From: Streptococcus parasanguinis
Lineage (GTDB): Bacteria > Bacillota > Bacilli > Lactobacillales > Streptococcaceae
Length of the DNA stretch: 64,000 nt
NCBI RefSeq assembly: GCF_016648855.1
Contig: NZ_JACLQU010000010.1
Location: 21,757 to 85,756, forward strand
Reading direction: 5' to 3'
Part shown: positions 18,443 to 29,632 of the stretch, piece by piece
Numbering within the stretch: position 1 is the first letter of the stretch
How the letters are laid out: every line of letters begins with the position of its first letter
Notes under the pieces: model-generated
Database searches by the model: none
What the model saw: the letters and a program-made list of their open reading frames with translations, nothing else
Told to the model about the DNA's origin: nothing
Translations under genes and position numbers: made by a program

Positions 18443-19588
<1,146 letters not shown>

Positions 19589-19609
19589 AATTTTCTAGGA
19601 GGAACGAAA

Positions 19610-20032
19610 GTGTTTCAGTTCTTTAAGAAAAAAATAGAGAATACAAAGACTATCTCTGATTATAAGAAACAATATTTGAGGGAAAAAACGACGGAGTCAA
19701 TTGAAGCTTTGTTCAAGGAATTGAAGCAATCTAAAGTTTGGGTTCCCTTTAATGCTTCTTTAATGGATGGGAGTGATGAACAAGAAGGTGTTCGTCTAAA
19801 ACCGGATATTCTACGAAAGGGAGACGACTACTTTTATCCTTGTTTCTTGACGGAACAGGATATTCCTAAAGATTATTACGATCGTTTTTCTTGGCTGCAA
19901 ATACCTTTTACGGACTGTTTATTTACTGCAGAAAGGATAGGAAAGTTTCCAGTGAGAGGGATTGTTCTAGATGCATTCTCTGATCCAGTTGAGATTGACA
20001 AAGGAGTTTTTGAAGCAATCCGTCAGTGTTAG
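19610..20032 (+). CDS. SseB-like domain protein
   Basis: A 140-residue soluble protein. The central region (KVWVPFNASLMDG...RKGDDYFYPCFLTEQDIPKDYYDRFSWLQIPF) fits the N-terminal SseB domain family, found in many cytoplasmic proteins of unknown role. The start is GTG at 19610 with AGGAGG seven bases upstream. It lies 21 bases after mnmA and probably shares its transcript. The assignment rests on general resemblance only. Confidence 0.6.
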   Translation: MFQFFKKKIENTKTISDYKKQYLREKTTESIEALFKELKQSKVWVPFNASLMDGSDEQEGVRLKPDILRKGDDYFYPCFLTEQDIPKDYYDRFSWLQIPFTDCLFTAERIGKFPVRGIVLDAFSDPVEIDKGVFEAIRQC

Positions 20033-20042
20033 TATATTTAAA

Positions 20043-20070
20043 TTGACAAATTTTCTCAATTTGCTACAAT
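20043..20070 (+). promoter_or_regulatory. Promoter of the Nudix-mnmG unit
   Basis: TTGACA (20043-20048), 16-bp spacer, extended -10 TGC-TACAAT (20062-20070). The leader of about 100 nt contains a hairpin with TGCAGG/CCTGCA arms (20111-20131). Confidence 0.72.
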
Positions 20071-20178
20071 AATAAAAGCAATAGAAATGATGGTCAAAGC
20101 TCATGGATGTTGCAGGCTTTTTTGTCCTGCACTTCTCAGAGTTTTGACTATTTTTGTGTGATTTCGAAAGGAAGTAAA

Positions 20179-20634
20179 ATGAGGCAACAGGATTTTCGAA
20201 CGAAAATAGGTTCTACTGTTTTTGGTGTGAGGGCGACTGCTTTGATTGTAAAAGATAATCGCTTGTTCGTCATAGAAGATGAGGACGGCTGTTATACAAT
20301 CGGAGGTGCTATTCAAGTCAATGAAACTACAGAGGATGCTGTAGTTCGGGAAGTCAAAGAGGAACTTGGTGTCACATCTACAGCAGGTCCGTTAGCTTTC
20401 GTGGTTGAAAATCACTTTGAACAAGCTGGAATCCACTACCATAACATTGAATTTCATTATTTGGTGGACTTGCTAGAAGATGCACCTTTGGTCATGCAGG
20501 AAGATACCAAGCAATTACCTTGCCGTTGGATTGCTTTCGATGATTTACACACTGTTGACCTGAAACCGGCCTTTTTAAAATCAGCCCTACCAGAATGGGA
20601 CGGAAAATTACGACACATCCATCTTGAGAAATAG
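20179..20634 (+). CDS. Nudix hydrolase
   Basis: A 151-residue Nudix-fold protein. The Nudix box lies at about 42-65 ([20 protein letters not shown] followed by ELGV) with the catalytic REVKEEL. Such enzymes cleave nucleoside diphosphates linked to another group; the substrate is not predictable here. AAAGGAAG before 20179 selects this ATG over an in-frame upstream ATG. mnmG follows after eight bases. Confidence 0.83.
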   Translation: MRQQDFRTKIGSTVFGVRATALIVKDNRLFVIEDEDGCYTIGGAIQVNETTEDAVVREVKEELGVTSTAGPLAFVVENHFEQAGIHYHNIEFHYLVDLLEDAPLVMQEDTKQLPCRWIAFDDLHTVDLKPAFLKSALPEWDGKLRHIHLEK

Positions 20635-20642
20635 GAGAAAAA

Positions 20643-22553
20643 ATGACTTATAATTTTATTGAAGAATACGATATCATTGTAATCGGTGCGGGACATGCGG
20701 GGGTAGAAGCCTCCCTAGCTGCTAGCCGTATGGGTTGTAAGGTCTTACTTGCGACTATTAACATTGAAATGCTGGCTTTTATGCCTTGTAATCCCTCTAT
20801 TGGTGGTTCCGCTAAGGGGATTGTCGTGCGTGAAGTCGATGCCCTCGGTGGAGAAATGGCGAAGAATATCGACAAGACCTACATCCAAATGAAAATGCTC
20901 AATACTGGTAAAGGTCCTGCGGTTCGTGCACTTCGGGCTCAAGCAGACAAAGAACTTTACTCAAAAGAAATGCGGAAAACGGTTGAAAATCAAGAAAATT
21001 TAACTCTTCGCCAAACTATGATTGATGAGATTTTGGTGGAGAATGGTAAGGTTGTTGGTGTAAGGACTGCAACTCACCAAGAATATGGAGCAAAGGCTGT
21101 TATTGTCACTACTGGGACAGCTTTACGCGGAGAAATTATCATTGGAGATCTCAAGTATTCGTCAGGACCTAATCATAGTCTAGCTTCTATCAATTTGGCC
21201 GATAATCTCAAACAGCTAGGATTAGAAATTGGACGTTTCAAAACAGGGACGCCACCTCGTGTAAAGGCGTCGTCAATTAATTATGACGAAACGGAAATTC
21301 AACCCGGAGATAAAGCTCCAAATCATTTTTCTTATACATCGCGTGATGAAGATTATGTAAAGGATCAGGTTCCTTGTTGGTTAACTTATACGAATGGGCA
21401 TAGCCATGAGATTATCCAAAATAATTTACACCGGGCACCTATGTTTACAGGGGTTGTAAAGGGAGTAGGTCCTCGCTATTGTCCGTCCATTGAGGATAAA
21501 ATTGTCCGTTTTGCTGACAAAGAGCGTCATCAACTATTTTTAGAACCTGAGGGACGAAATACAGAAGAAGTCTATGTTCAAGGGCTGTCAACGAGTTTAC
21601 CAGAGGATGTTCAACGGGATCTCGTCCATTCTATTAAGGGACTTGAGAAGGCAGAAATGATGCGAACGGGTTATGCAATTGAGTATGATATGGTTTTGCC
21701 TCATCAATTGCGCTCAACTTTGGAAACTAAGAAAATTTCAGGTCTCTTTACAGCTGGCCAAACCAATGGAACGTCTGGCTATGAGGAGGCTGCTGGTCAA
21801 GGGATTATTGCAGGGATCAATGCGGCTCTAAAAATCCAAGGAAAACCAGAACTCATTTTGAAACGCAGTGATGGTTATATTGGGGTCATGATCGATGACT
21901 TGGTAACAAAGGGAACGATCGAACCGTATCGTTTGTTAACAAGCCGTGCAGAATACCGTCTGATTTTGCGTCATGATAATGCCGATATGCGCTTGACAGA
22001 AATGGGACGAGCAATTGGATTGGTAGATGATGAACGTTGGCAACGTTTCGAAACCAAGAAGTATCAGTTTGAAAACGAGATGAAGCGTTTGGATAGCATT
22101 AAGTTAAAGCCTGTAAAGGAAACCAATGAGAAGGTTGCTGCAATGGGCTTTAAACCATTGACAGATGCTGTCACTGCTAAAGAATTCTTGCGAAGACCAG
22201 AAGTCTCTTACCAAGATGTGGTAGAATTTATCGGTCCTGCAGCTGAAGAACTGGATGATAAAATCATTGAATTGATTGAAACTGAAATTAAATACGAAGG
22301 CTATATCTCAAAAGCAATGGACCAAGTCGAAAAAATGAAGCGTATGGAAGAAAAACGAATTCCTGCGAATATTGACTGGGATGATATTGACTCTATTGCA
22401 ACCGAAGCGCGTCAAAAATTTAAATTAATTAATCCAGAAACGATTGGTCAAGCAAGTCGTATCTCAGGTGTCAATCCAGCGGATATCTCTATTTTAATGG
22501 TTTACTTGGAAGGTAAATCTCGGAGTATCTCCAAAAACAAAGCAAACCACTAA
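20643..22553 (+). CDS. mnmG: tRNA uridine-5-carboxymethylaminomethyl(34) synthesis enzyme MnmG
   Basis: The FAD-dependent partner of MnmE that installs the 5-carboxymethylaminomethyl group on U34. The 636-residue protein has the N-terminal FAD fold [19 protein letters not shown] (about 14-32), the family motifs PCNPSIGG and GTPPRV, and a helical C-terminal domain ending in a region known to bind MnmE. GGAG lies just before the ATG. A hairpin follows the stop. Confidence 0.96.
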   Translation: MTYNFIEEYDIIVIGAGHAGVEASLAASRMGCKVLLATINIEMLAFMPCNPSIGGSAKGIVVREVDALGGEMAKNIDKTYIQMKMLNTGKGPAVRALRAQADKELYSKEMRKTVENQENLTLRQTMIDEILVENGKVVGVRTATHQEYGAKAVIVTTGTALRGEIIIGDLKYSSGPNHSLASINLADNLKQLGLEIGRFKTGTPPRVKASSINYDETEIQPGDKAPNHFSYTSRDEDYVKDQVPCWLTYTNGHSHEIIQNNLHRAPMFTGVVKGVGPRYCPSIEDKIVRFADKERHQLFLEPEGRNTEEVYVQGLSTSLPEDVQRDLVHSIKGLEKAEMMRTGYAIEYDMVLPHQLRSTLETKKISGLFTAGQTNGTSGYEEAAGQGIIAGINAALKIQGKPELILKRSDGYIGVMIDDLVTKGTIEPYRLLTSRAEYRLILRHDNADMRLTEMGRAIGLVDDERWQRFETKKYQFENEMKRLDSIKLKPVKETNEKVAAMGFKPLTDAVTAKEFLRRPEVSYQDVVEFIGPAAEELDDKIIELIETEIKYEGYISKAMDQVEKMKRMEEKRIPANIDWDDIDSIATEARQKFKLINPETIGQASRISGVNPADISILMVYLEGKSRSISKNKANH

Positions 22554-22559
22554 TCAAAT

Positions 22560-22590
22560 GGGGCTGAGATGATGTTTCAGCCTCAATTTT
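22560..22590 (+). terminator. Terminator after mnmG
   Basis: Arms GGGGCTGA and TCAGCCTC (one G-T pair) around a nine-base loop, followed by AATTTT. Confidence 0.65.
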
Positions 22591-22614
22591 ATGGATTGAA
22601 ATCTGTTGTTGCTG

Positions 22615-22651
22615 TTTACACAGTTGTAAACCTTGTTTACAAAGTAGTGAA
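22615..22651. promoter_or_regulatory. Tandem TTTACA-N4-TGTAAA-type sites upstream of gdpP
   Basis: An exact palindrome TTTACA-CAGT-TGTAAA (22615-22630) is followed 21 bp later by a partial copy TTTACA-AAGT-AGTGAA (22636-22651). The same 21-bp spacing to a partial copy occurs upstream of trpS. The pair lies about 80 bases before the gdpP -10 box. Confidence 0.55.
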
Positions 22652-22724
22652 GTGGAGGAAGAGCTTTTTGCTGGTCGATTTTCTCTGTAATATAGAGAGA
22701 AACCTCGCTTTTTACCTCTATTTA

Positions 22725-22745
22725 TGGTATAATTCCGAGAAGAGG
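22725..22745 (+). promoter_or_regulatory. gdpP extended -10 and ribosome binding site
   Basis: TGG-TATAAT at 22725-22733 is a consensus extended -10. The following AGAGG ends at 22745, six bases before the ATG at 22752. So little room remains that the mRNA has a very short leader. Confidence 0.65.
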
Positions 22746-22751
22746 TTTATG

Positions 22752-24728
22752 ATGAAAAAATTTCGTTTATCGTTCATCCATTATGTGTTAATTGGTTTTA
22801 TTTCATTTGCAATTTTAGCAATTTTTTTAAGAATCTTTGGCAAAGGCTATGTAACTCTCATTGCAATTTTTTTAGTCTTAGCTGGATTGATTGCTTTATT
22901 TGAATACCAGTTACAAATTTCAGAGTTAGATGAATTAGAACAAATACAATATGTTAACCATCAGGCAGAAAGCGGATTAGCATCCCTCCTTGATAAAATG
23001 CCTGTTGGAGTTATCAAGATTAATGAAGAATCAAATGAAGTAGAGTGGTTCAACCCTTATGCTGAATTGATTTTTTCAACAGATGATGGGGACTTTGATG
23101 TTGAATCATTGAAAAAATTACTCAATACTTTGTTTGAGGATAAAGGTCATTATGTCACGGTAGCCGATAAGAAATATTCTGTTTACTTTGATCAGACAGC
23201 TAGTGTTGTTTACTTTTTTGATGTATCTAGTGAGTATGAGGCAACAGTTGGCTTGGTGACAACTCGTCCTGTTATCGGTATTATCTCTGTTGATAATTAT
23301 GATGATCTGGAAGATGTCATTTCAGACTCTGATATTAGCAATATCAATAGTTTTATTGCCAACTTTGTAGAAGAGTTTACAGCTCGCTACCATATGTTTT
23401 ACAGACGTGTGGGAATGGACCGTTTCTATTTGTTTACAGATTACACGGTCTTGGAACAATTGATGGAATCGAAGTTTTCAGTCATCGATAAATTCCGAGA
23501 AGAGGCAAAAAATCGTGAACTTCCAATTACCCTAAGTATGGGATTCTCGTATGGTGATGGAGAGCATGATGAAATAGGTAAAGTAGCTCTCTTGAACCTG
23601 AACCTTGCGGAAGTTCGTGGTGGGGATCAAGCAGTAGTCAAAGAAAATGATGAACAGAAAAACCCTATTTTCTTTGGTGGTGGAACAGCTTCAGCTGTGA
23701 AGCGGACTCGGACTCGCACACGCGCTATGATGACAGCTATTTCGGATAAAATTAAATCCGTTGATCAAGTCTTCATTGTTGGACATAGAAACTTGGATAT
23801 GGATGCTTTAGGAGCGTCTGTGGGAATGCAGTTTTTCTCTAGCAATATTTTGGCCTCCTCTTATGTGGTCTATGACCCGCATGCAATGGCTAGTGATATT
23901 TCAAGAGCGATTGCGAAACTAGAAGAAGAGCAGGTGACGAAAATCCTTCCCCTAGAGGAAGCCATGCAAATGGTGACGGATCGCTCTTTGTTAATTATGG
24001 TTGACCATTCTAAGACGGCCTTGACTCTTTCAAAAGAGTTTTATCAGGAATTTCAACAGATTATTGTCATTGACCATCACCGTCGGGATGATGATTTCCC
24101 TGAAAATGTTCTGATCACCTATATTGAAAGTGGAGCAAGTAGTGCGAGCGAATTGGTTAGTGAACTTATTCAGTTCCAGAAGTCGAAGAAAAATCGGTTA
24201 ACGAAGATTCAAGCTAGTGTCTTGATGGCTGGGATTATGCTGGATACTAAGAACTTCTCCGCACGTGTTACGAGTCGGACCTTTGATGTGGCGAGTTACC
24301 TTCGTTCAAGAGGTAGTGATAGTGTAACCATCCAGGAGATCTCTGCGATTCAGTTTGATGAGTACCGCGAAGTGAACGAACTGATCTTGACTGGTGAAAA
24401 GATTTTGCCGCATATCATCGTAGCTTGTGCCAATACGACTAAAGCCTATGATTCAGTAACTATTAGTAAAGCAGCTGATAGTATGCTGGCCATGTCTGAG
24501 GTGGAAGCAACCTTTGTCATTGCTTGTAATCAAAGTGGGACTGTCTCGATTTCTGCACGAAGTCGAAGCAAAGTCAATGTACAGCGTATCATGGAACAGC
24601 TTGGCGGAGGAGGTCATTTCAACTCGGCAGCCTCTCAAATTGAGGGTCAAGATTTGATGAGTATTCGTCAACAACTGATTGAGACTATTGAAAACGAAGT
24701 AACTATTGAAAAGGAGAATGTAGAATGA
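22752..24728 (+). CDS. gdpP: Cyclic-di-AMP phosphodiesterase GdpP
   Basis: A membrane phosphodiesterase that hydrolyses c-di-AMP, which controls potassium, osmotic balance and beta-lactam tolerance. The 658-residue protein has two N-terminal helices (to about residue 55), a PAS-like domain, a degenerate GGDEF domain (LAEVRGGDQ), then DHH/DHHA1 with [12 protein letters not shown] (about 344), MVDHSK and VIDHHRR (about 440), and [10 protein letters not shown] at the end. The frame is open 183 bases further upstream, but that part covers the promoter and is not coding. It overlaps rplI by four bases (ATGA). Confidence 0.95.
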   Translation: MKKFRLSFIHYVLIGFISFAILAIFLRIFGKGYVTLIAIFLVLAGLIALFEYQLQISELDELEQIQYVNHQAESGLASLLDKMPVGVIKINEESNEVEWFNPYAELIFSTDDGDFDVESLKKLLNTLFEDKGHYVTVADKKYSVYFDQTASVVYFFDVSSEYEATVGLVTTRPVIGIISVDNYDDLEDVISDSDISNINSFIANFVEEFTARYHMFYRRVGMDRFYLFTDYTVLEQLMESKFSVIDKFREEAKNRELPITLSMGFSYGDGEHDEIGKVALLNLNLAEVRGGDQAVVKENDEQKNPIFFGGGTASAVKRTRTRTRAMMTAISDKIKSVDQVFIVGHRNLDMDALGASVGMQFFSSNILASSYVVYDPHAMASDISRAIAKLEEEQVTKILPLEEAMQMVTDRSLLIMVDHSKTALTLSKEFYQEFQQIIVIDHHRRDDDFPENVLITYIESGASSASELVSELIQFQKSKKNRLTKIQASVLMAGIMLDTKNFSARVTSRTFDVASYLRSRGSDSVTIQEISAIQFDEYREVNELILTGEKILPHIIVACANTTKAYDSVTISKAADSMLAMSEVEATFVIACNQSGTVSISARSRSKVNVQRIMEQLGGGGHFNSAASQIEGQDLMSIRQQLIETIENEVTIEKENVE

Positions 24729-25177
24729 AAGTTATTTTCTTAGCGGATGTAAAAGGTAAAGGTAAAAAAGGCGAAATTAAAGAAGTACCTACTGGTTATG
24801 CACAAAACTTTTTGATCAAGAAAAATCTTGCGAAAGAAGCCAATGCCCAAGCAATCGGTGAACTTCGTGGAAAGCAAAAGTCAGAAGAAAAAGCGCATGC
24901 TGAATTGTTAGCGGAAGCGCAAAAGATTAAAGCAAAATTAGAAGAAGAAGCAACTGTTGTTCAATTCACTGAAAAAATTGGGCCAGATGGCCGTACTTTC
25001 GGCTCTATTACCAATAAAAAGATTGCAGAAGAACTTGAGAAACAATTTGGCATTAAGATTGATAAACGTCATATCCAAGTTTCCACTCCAATTCGTTCAA
25101 CAGGTTTGATTGACGTCCCTGTAAAAATTTATCAAGATGTTACAGGTGTGATTAATATTCGTGTAAACGAAGGGTAA
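24725..25177 (+). CDS. rplI: 50S ribosomal protein L9
   Basis: A 150-residue L9 with the conserved N-terminal rRNA-binding domain ([31 protein letters not shown]), the long central helix (Lys/Ala/Glu-rich, about 41-75) and the C-terminal domain. It is translationally coupled to gdpP through an ATGA overlap; gdpP-rplI-dnaB is a common Firmicutes order. Confidence 0.97.
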   Translation: MKVIFLADVKGKGKKGEIKEVPTGYAQNFLIKKNLAKEANAQAIGELRGKQKSEEKAHAELLAEAQKIKAKLEEEATVVQFTEKIGPDGRTFGSITNKKIAEELEKQFGIKIDKRHIQVSTPIRSTGLIDVPVKIYQDVTGVINIRVNEG

Positions 25178-25202
25178 ACACGATCGATAGAAAGGTTTTT
25201 TT

Positions 25203-26561
25203 ATGGCTGAGATAGAGGAATTACGAACACAACCTCAAGATATCCAAGCTGAACAATCAGTGTTGGGAGCCATTTTTATTGATGAGGGGAAATTGGTCTT
25301 TGTTCGTGAATATATCGAGCCTGGCGATTTCTTTAAGTACTCGCACCGTTTGATTTTTAAAGCCATGATCGATCTAGCTGACCGCGGGGATGCGATTGAT
25401 GCGACGACTGTTCGAAATATTTTAGATAGTCAGGGGGATCTCCAAAATATTGGCGGTCTCTCCTATTTGGTAGAAGTCATTAATTCGGTACCAACTTCAG
25501 CTAACGCAGAGTATTACGCGAAAATTGTTGCCGAAAAAGCTGTTTTACGTCGATTGATCTCTCGATTAACGGAAAGTATTAATCAAGCTTATGATGGTGC
25601 AAGTCCTTCAGATGAAATCATTGCGGGTGCTGAAAAAGCTCTGATTGATGTTAGTGAAAACGCAAATCGTAGTGGATTTAAAAATATTCGAGACATCTTG
25701 AATATAAATTTTGGTAGCTTGGAAGCCCGCTCGCTTCAAACCTCTGATGTTACGGGTATTGCGACAGGCTATCGCGATTTGGACCATATGACGACAGGGC
25801 TACATGAGGAAGAATTGATTATTTTAGCGGCTCGTCCTGCAGTAGGGAAAACAGCCTTTGCTCTAAATATTGCTCAAAATATCGGGACAAAGTTGGATAA
25901 GACAGTGGCTATTTTCTCATTAGAAATGGGTGCTGAAAGTTTGGTTGACCGGATGTTAGCAGCTGAAGGCTTGATTGAATCCCATTCGATTCGTACAGGT
26001 CAATTGACGGATGAAGAGTGGCGGAAATATGCCATTGCTCAAGGAAATTTGGCCAATGCGAGTATTTACATCGATGATACCCCAGGAATTCGGATCACTG
26101 AGATTCGTTCGAGAGCAAGAAAATTAGCGCAGGAAACAGGCAATCTCGGTCTTATTCTGATTGACTACCTGCAGCTGATTACAGGAACTGGAAGAGAAAA
26201 CCGTCAACAGGAAGTTTCAGAAATTTCTCGTCAGTTAAAGATTTTGGCGAAGGAACTAAAAGTTCCCGTTATTGCTTTGAGTCAGCTATCACGTGGTGTG
26301 GAACAGCGCCAAGACAAACGTCCTGTTCTTTCTGATATTCGTGAATCTGGATCGATTGAGCAGGATGCGGATATTGTTGCTTTCTTGTACCGTGATGATT
26401 ATTATGATCGAGCTGGTGAAGAGGAAGAAGATGGAATGCCCAATAATACGGTTGAAGTGATTATTGAGAAAAACCGTTCAGGTGCGCGTGGGACAGTCGA
26501 ATTAATATTCCAAAAGGAATACAATAAATTCTCAAGTATTTCAAAGAGAGAGGATCAATAA
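25203..26561 (+). CDS. dnaB: Replicative DNA helicase DnaB
   Basis: A hexameric helicase at the replication fork (called DnaC in Bacillus). The 452-residue protein has the N-terminal helical domain (AEQSVLGAIFIDEGKL...) and a RecA-like C-terminal domain with Walker A AARPAVGKTAFALN (about 210-223), Walker B LILIDYLQLI, and ALSQLSRGVEQR. It follows rplI by 25 bases. Length and motifs are normal. Confidence 0.96.
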   Translation: MAEIEELRTQPQDIQAEQSVLGAIFIDEGKLVFVREYIEPGDFFKYSHRLIFKAMIDLADRGDAIDATTVRNILDSQGDLQNIGGLSYLVEVINSVPTSANAEYYAKIVAEKAVLRRLISRLTESINQAYDGASPSDEIIAGAEKALIDVSENANRSGFKNIRDILNINFGSLEARSLQTSDVTGIATGYRDLDHMTTGLHEEELIILAARPAVGKTAFALNIAQNIGTKLDKTVAIFSLEMGAESLVDRMLAAEGLIESHSIRTGQLTDEEWRKYAIAQGNLANASIYIDDTPGIRITEIRSRARKLAQETGNLGLILIDYLQLITGTGRENRQQEVSEISRQLKILAKELKVPVIALSQLSRGVEQRQDKRPVLSDIRESGSIEQDADIVAFLYRDDYYDRAGEEEEDGMPNNTVEVIIEKNRSGARGTVELIFQKEYNKFSSISKREDQ

Positions 26562-26562
26562 G

Positions 26563-26835
26563 ATGAGTGATGCATTTACAGATGTTGCAAAAATGAAAAA
26601 AATTAAGGAAGAGATCAAGGCTCATGAAGGACAAGTGGTTGAAATGACACTTGAAAATGGACGGAAACGTCAAAAAAATAAATTTGGACGCTTGATTGAG
26701 GTCTATCCTTCTTTATTTATTATCGAGTATACGAACGACAATAGTTTACCAGGTGAACCAGCTAATACCTACGTGGAGTCTTACACCTATTCAGATATTT
26801 TGACAGAGAAGAATTTAATTCGTTATTTGGATTAA
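26563..26835 (+). CDS. Veg family protein
   Basis: A 90-residue protein matching Veg (DUF1021), with the conserved stretch HEGQVVEMTLENGRKRQKNKFG and IEYTNDN. Veg proteins are small cytoplasmic proteins; in Bacillus, Veg affects biofilm matrix expression, and a role in streptococci is not established. It starts one base after the dnaB stop and is likely co-transcribed. Confidence 0.82.
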   Translation: MSDAFTDVAKMKKIKEEIKAHEGQVVEMTLENGRKRQKNKFGRLIEVYPSLFIIEYTNDNSLPGEPANTYVESYTYSDILTEKNLIRYLD

Positions 26836-26839
26836 TTCC

Positions 26840-26871
26840 TTGCTTTTATCGTCTAAATCAGTTATTATAAT
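26840..26871 (+). promoter_or_regulatory. Promoter of the thiamine-precursor transporter
   Basis: TATAAT at 26866-26871 lies directly before the riboswitch aptamer. TTGCTT at 26840-26845 is a possible -35, but the spacing of 20 bp is long. Confidence 0.5.
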
Positions 26872-26976
26872 AAATACATATGGGAGTCTGTGTACAGTCT
26901 GAGAGGAAGTGTAAGCTTCGACCGCACCTGATCTGGGTAATGCCAGCGTAGGAAACAAATGAAATGTATTTTTCGT
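26872..26976 (+). promoter_or_regulatory. TPP riboswitch aptamer
   Basis: It contains the hallmark THI-box blocks: CTGAGAGG (26898-26906), ACCTGATCTGGGTAATGCC (about 26926-26944) and AGCGTAGG. Flanking AAATACAT and ATGTATTT can close P1. It senses thiamine pyrophosphate and controls the downstream ABC transporter. Confidence 0.93.
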
Positions 26977-26997
26977 TATGAGTGACCTTGTGCAATC

Positions 26998-27023
26998 CGT
27001 CTCCTATTTTGGAGGCGTTTTTT
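26998..27023 (+). terminator. Riboswitch-controlled terminator
   Basis: Arms CGTCTCC and GGAGGCG (one wobble pair) with loop TATTTT, followed by TTTTTT. It lies between aptamer and first ATG, so TPP binding probably stops transcription. Confidence 0.82.
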
Positions 27024-27045
27024 ATTTGTGAGAAAGGAGGTTACG

Positions 27046-27804
27046 ATGTCTCTTGTAAAAAGATATTCAAAACAATTGATAGGATTTGCAGGTTTTAGCA
27101 GTCTTCTTGTCTTATGGCAGTTAGCAGGATTTTTAAATATCCTCCCCAAATTTGTATTACCAACGCCACTTGAAATTGGGAATGCCTTTGTACGAGATCG
27201 AGTTCTCCTGATTCATCACAGTTTGTCTACCCTTCAAGTGGCCTTGATTGGACTTGTTATAGGGGTTCTTCTTGCTGCTGGCTTTGCGATTCTCATGGAT
27301 AGTTTTCAATGGGTGAATGATCTGGTATATCCTTTTATGGTTGTTATTCAAACCATTCCGACGATTGCCTTGGCCCCTATCCTGGTTCTTTGGTTTGGTT
27401 ATGGTATGCTTCCAAAACTGGTTTTGATCATTATTACGGTGGTATTTCCCATCGTAGTCAGTCTGTTAGATGGTTTTCGGCATTGCGATCAAGATATTCT
27501 GAGATTGTTTCAGATTATGCAAGCCAATCGCTTTCAGACTTTAGTCCATTATAAAATTCCTGCAGCGCTTCCTTATTTTTTTGCAGGTTTACGTGTGAGC
27601 GTTTCCTATGCTTTTATCAGTACGGTAGTTTCAGAATGGTTAGGAGGTTTTGATGGATTGGGGGTCTATATGATCCAGTCGAAGAAGTTATTTCAGTATG
27701 ATACGATGTTTGCGATCATTGTATTGATTTCTGCTATTAGTTTACTCGGTATGTTTCTCGTTGACCAATTAGAACGAACCATTCTGAAATGGAAAAAGGA
27801 TTGA
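27046..27804 (+). CDS. ABC transporter permease for a thiamine pyrimidine precursor (ThiX-type)
   Basis: A 252-residue integral membrane permease with five or six helices and the permease EAA-like loop (LFQIMQANRFQTLVHYKIPAALPYFFAGLRV). It belongs to the NitT/TauT-type group that includes ThiX. The TPP riboswitch and an NMT1-type binding protein next to it point to import of a pyrimidine precursor such as HMP or formyl-aminopyrimidine. AAAGGAGG five bases before 27046 selects this ATG over the upstream GTG at 27028. Confidence 0.83.
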   Translation: MSLVKRYSKQLIGFAGFSSLLVLWQLAGFLNILPKFVLPTPLEIGNAFVRDRVLLIHHSLSTLQVALIGLVIGVLLAAGFAILMDSFQWVNDLVYPFMVVIQTIPTIALAPILVLWFGYGMLPKLVLIIITVVFPIVVSLLDGFRHCDQDILRLFQIMQANRFQTLVHYKIPAALPYFFAGLRVSVSYAFISTVVSEWLGGFDGLGVYMIQSKKLFQYDTMFAIIVLISAISLLGMFLVDQLERTILKWKKD

Positions 27805-27848
27805 CAAACTTGTAAATGGTGTAAAAATTAAATTGACAAAAATGTAAA
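27801..27848. promoter_or_regulatory. Two TTGACA-N4-TGTAAA sites between the permease and binding-protein genes
   Basis: TTGACA-AACT-TGTAAA (27801-27816) and TTGACA-AAAA-TGTAAA (27833-27848) are 32 bp apart. The second touches the Shine-Dalgarno sequence of the next gene. They match the palindrome seen upstream of trpS, mnmA and gdpP with one base changed. Confidence 0.45.
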
Positions 27849-27861
27849 AGAGGTATAGCTA

Positions 27862-28857
27862 ATGAAAAAGTCAATAGGTTTATTTTTATCAATAATATTG
27901 GGATTTGTTTTCTTGAGTGCTTGTCAAAATTCTGTCAAGCAATCGTCAAGTAGTTTGAAAAAGATTGATTTTATTCTAGATTGGACCCCGAATACCAATC
28001 ATACGGGTCTCTATGTAGCAAAGGAAAAAGGGTATTTTAAAGATGCAGGACTGGATGTAGATATAAAACTTCCGCCGGAAGACAGTAGTTCTGATTTGAT
28101 TATTAATGGGAAAGCTCCATTTGGTATTTATTTCCAAGATTCTATGGCCAAGAAATTGGATAAAGGTGCGGGGATTACCGCTGTTGCAGCTATCGTCGAA
28201 CACAATACGTCAGGGATTATTTCAAGAAAAGATGCAGCGATCACAAGTCCAAAAGATTTGGTTGGTAAGAAGTATGGTACCTGGAATGATCCGATTGAGT
28301 TGGAAATGATCAAATCGATGATGAAAAAAGAGGGGGCTGATTTTAATCAAGTAAAATTGGTTCCAAATAGTGATTCAAATTCCATTACTCCGATTGAAAA
28401 TAAGGTCTTTGATGCTGCTTGGATTTATCACGGTTGGGATGGAATTTTAGCTGAGCAAAAGGGAATGAAGACCAATTTCTTCTATATGAAAGATTTTGTT
28501 CCTGCATTTGACTACTATTCGCCTGTTATTATTGCTAACAATGACTATTTGAAGTCTCATAAAGAGGAAGCAAAAAAATTCATTCAAGCGGTGAAAAAAG
28601 GCTACCAATATGCTATAGAGCATCCAGAAGAAGCTGCGGATATCTTGATCAAACAGGCCCCTGCCTTAGCTAACCAGCGTGATTTTGTACTCGCTTCCCA
28701 AAAATATCTTTCTAATCAATATGCTTCAGACAAGGACAAGTGGGGGCAGTTTGATCCTAAGCGGTGGAATGCTTTTTATGCTTGGGCAAAAGAGCAAGGA
28801 TTGGTTTCAAATGACTTAGAAGACAAAGGTTTCACAAACGAATTGGTAGGTGACTGA
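27862..28857 (+). CDS. Thiamine-precursor-binding lipoprotein (ThiY/NMT1-like)
   Basis: A 331-residue lipoprotein with lipobox LSAC (Cys21) and an NMT1/THI5-like periplasmic-binding fold: IDFILDWTPNTNHTGLYVAKEKGYFKDAGLDVDIK is the family hallmark, followed by DFVPAFDYYSPVI. It should bind a pyrimidine precursor of thiamine outside the cell and deliver it to the permease. AAAGAGG before the ATG supports the start. It overlaps the ATPase gene by eight bases. Confidence 0.86.
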   Translation: MKKSIGLFLSIILGFVFLSACQNSVKQSSSSLKKIDFILDWTPNTNHTGLYVAKEKGYFKDAGLDVDIKLPPEDSSSDLIINGKAPFGIYFQDSMAKKLDKGAGITAVAAIVEHNTSGIISRKDAAITSPKDLVGKKYGTWNDPIELEMIKSMMKKEGADFNQVKLVPNSDSNSITPIENKVFDAAWIYHGWDGILAEQKGMKTNFFYMKDFVPAFDYYSPVIIANNDYLKSHKEEAKKFIQAVKKGYQYAIEHPEEAADILIKQAPALANQRDFVLASQKYLSNQYASDKDKWGQFDPKRWNAFYAWAKEQGLVSNDLEDKGFTNELVGD

Positions 28858-29581
28858 TATTTTAACCGTAAAAGATGTAAGTTTCTCTTTTGGAGATAAA
28901 GCAGTTTTAAATAATGTATCACTAGAAGTGCAAAAAGGAGAAATCGTCTCTATTCTAGGTCCGAGTGGGGTAGGGAAATCAACCTTGTTTAATTTAATTG
29001 CTGGGATCCTTCCCTTACAAAAGGGTACCATAGAAGTAGATAATGCTCCGATCTCCTTTGGGAAAGTCAGCTATATGCTACAAAAGGATCTTTTGTTGGA
29101 ACATAAGACAGTATTGGGAAATATTATTCTTCCCCTTCAATTGAAAAAGATTCCTAAGGAAGAGGCGACATCTACAGCTCTAAAATTGTTAGATGAATTT
29201 AAATTGGGAAGTATCGCCAACCTTTATCCCAATGCCCTGAGTGGGGGGATGCGGCAACGGGTGGCGCTATTGAGAACCTATCTTCTGGGTCATTCTGTCT
29301 TCCTATTAGATGAAGCTTTTAGTGCCTTAGATGAATTGACAAGGCAGGATCTTTATCACTGGTATCTAGACAGTAAGGAACGTCTTGGTCTCACCACTCT
29401 AGTGATCACTCATAGTATCGAAGAAGCTTTGACATTGAGTGACCGGATCTATATCTTAAATCATAATCCCGGTGAAATTATTGCAGATCTTCCTTTAAAA
29501 TGGGATCCAGCAACGGATAGAGACTGGCAACAATTGCAATATAAAAAACGAATCATAGAATTATTGTCTGAATTTCATTGA
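28850..29581 (+). CDS. ABC transporter ATP-binding protein (ThiZ-type)
   Basis: A 243-residue ATPase with Walker A GPSGVGKST, signature LSGGMRQR, Walker B VFLLDEAFSALD and the switch His (ITHSIEEA). It belongs to the NitT/TauT class and energises the permease two genes upstream. The start is GTG at 28850, inside the binding-protein gene, so the two are translationally coupled. It completes the riboswitch-controlled ThiXYZ unit. Confidence 0.87.
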   Translation: MTDILTVKDVSFSFGDKAVLNNVSLEVQKGEIVSILGPSGVGKSTLFNLIAGILPLQKGTIEVDNAPISFGKVSYMLQKDLLLEHKTVLGNIILPLQLKKIPKEEATSTALKLLDEFKLGSIANLYPNALSGGMRQRVALLRTYLLGHSVFLLDEAFSALDELTRQDLYHWYLDSKERLGLTTLVITHSIEEALTLSDRIYILNHNPGEIIADLPLKWDPATDRDWQQLQYKKRIIELLSEFH

Positions 29582-29597
29582 AATTGTTTTGAAGGAC

Positions 29598-29626
29598 TTT
29601 ACAAAGTTTCTATTCCGTGATAGAAT
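29598..29626 (+). promoter_or_regulatory. rpsD promoter
   Basis: TTTACA (29598-29603), 17-bp spacer, extended -10 TGA-TAGAAT (29618-29626). Confidence 0.75.
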
Positions 29627-29632
29627 AGAATT

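Noticed and set aside
22569..22751. N-terminal extension of GdpP
   Set aside because: The frame is open, but it covers palindromes and an extended -10 box; the AGAGG before 22752 and family length support the shorter protein.
26998..27023. Simple terminator of veg
   Set aside because: It lies behind the TPP aptamer and its own promoter, so it belongs to the riboswitch.
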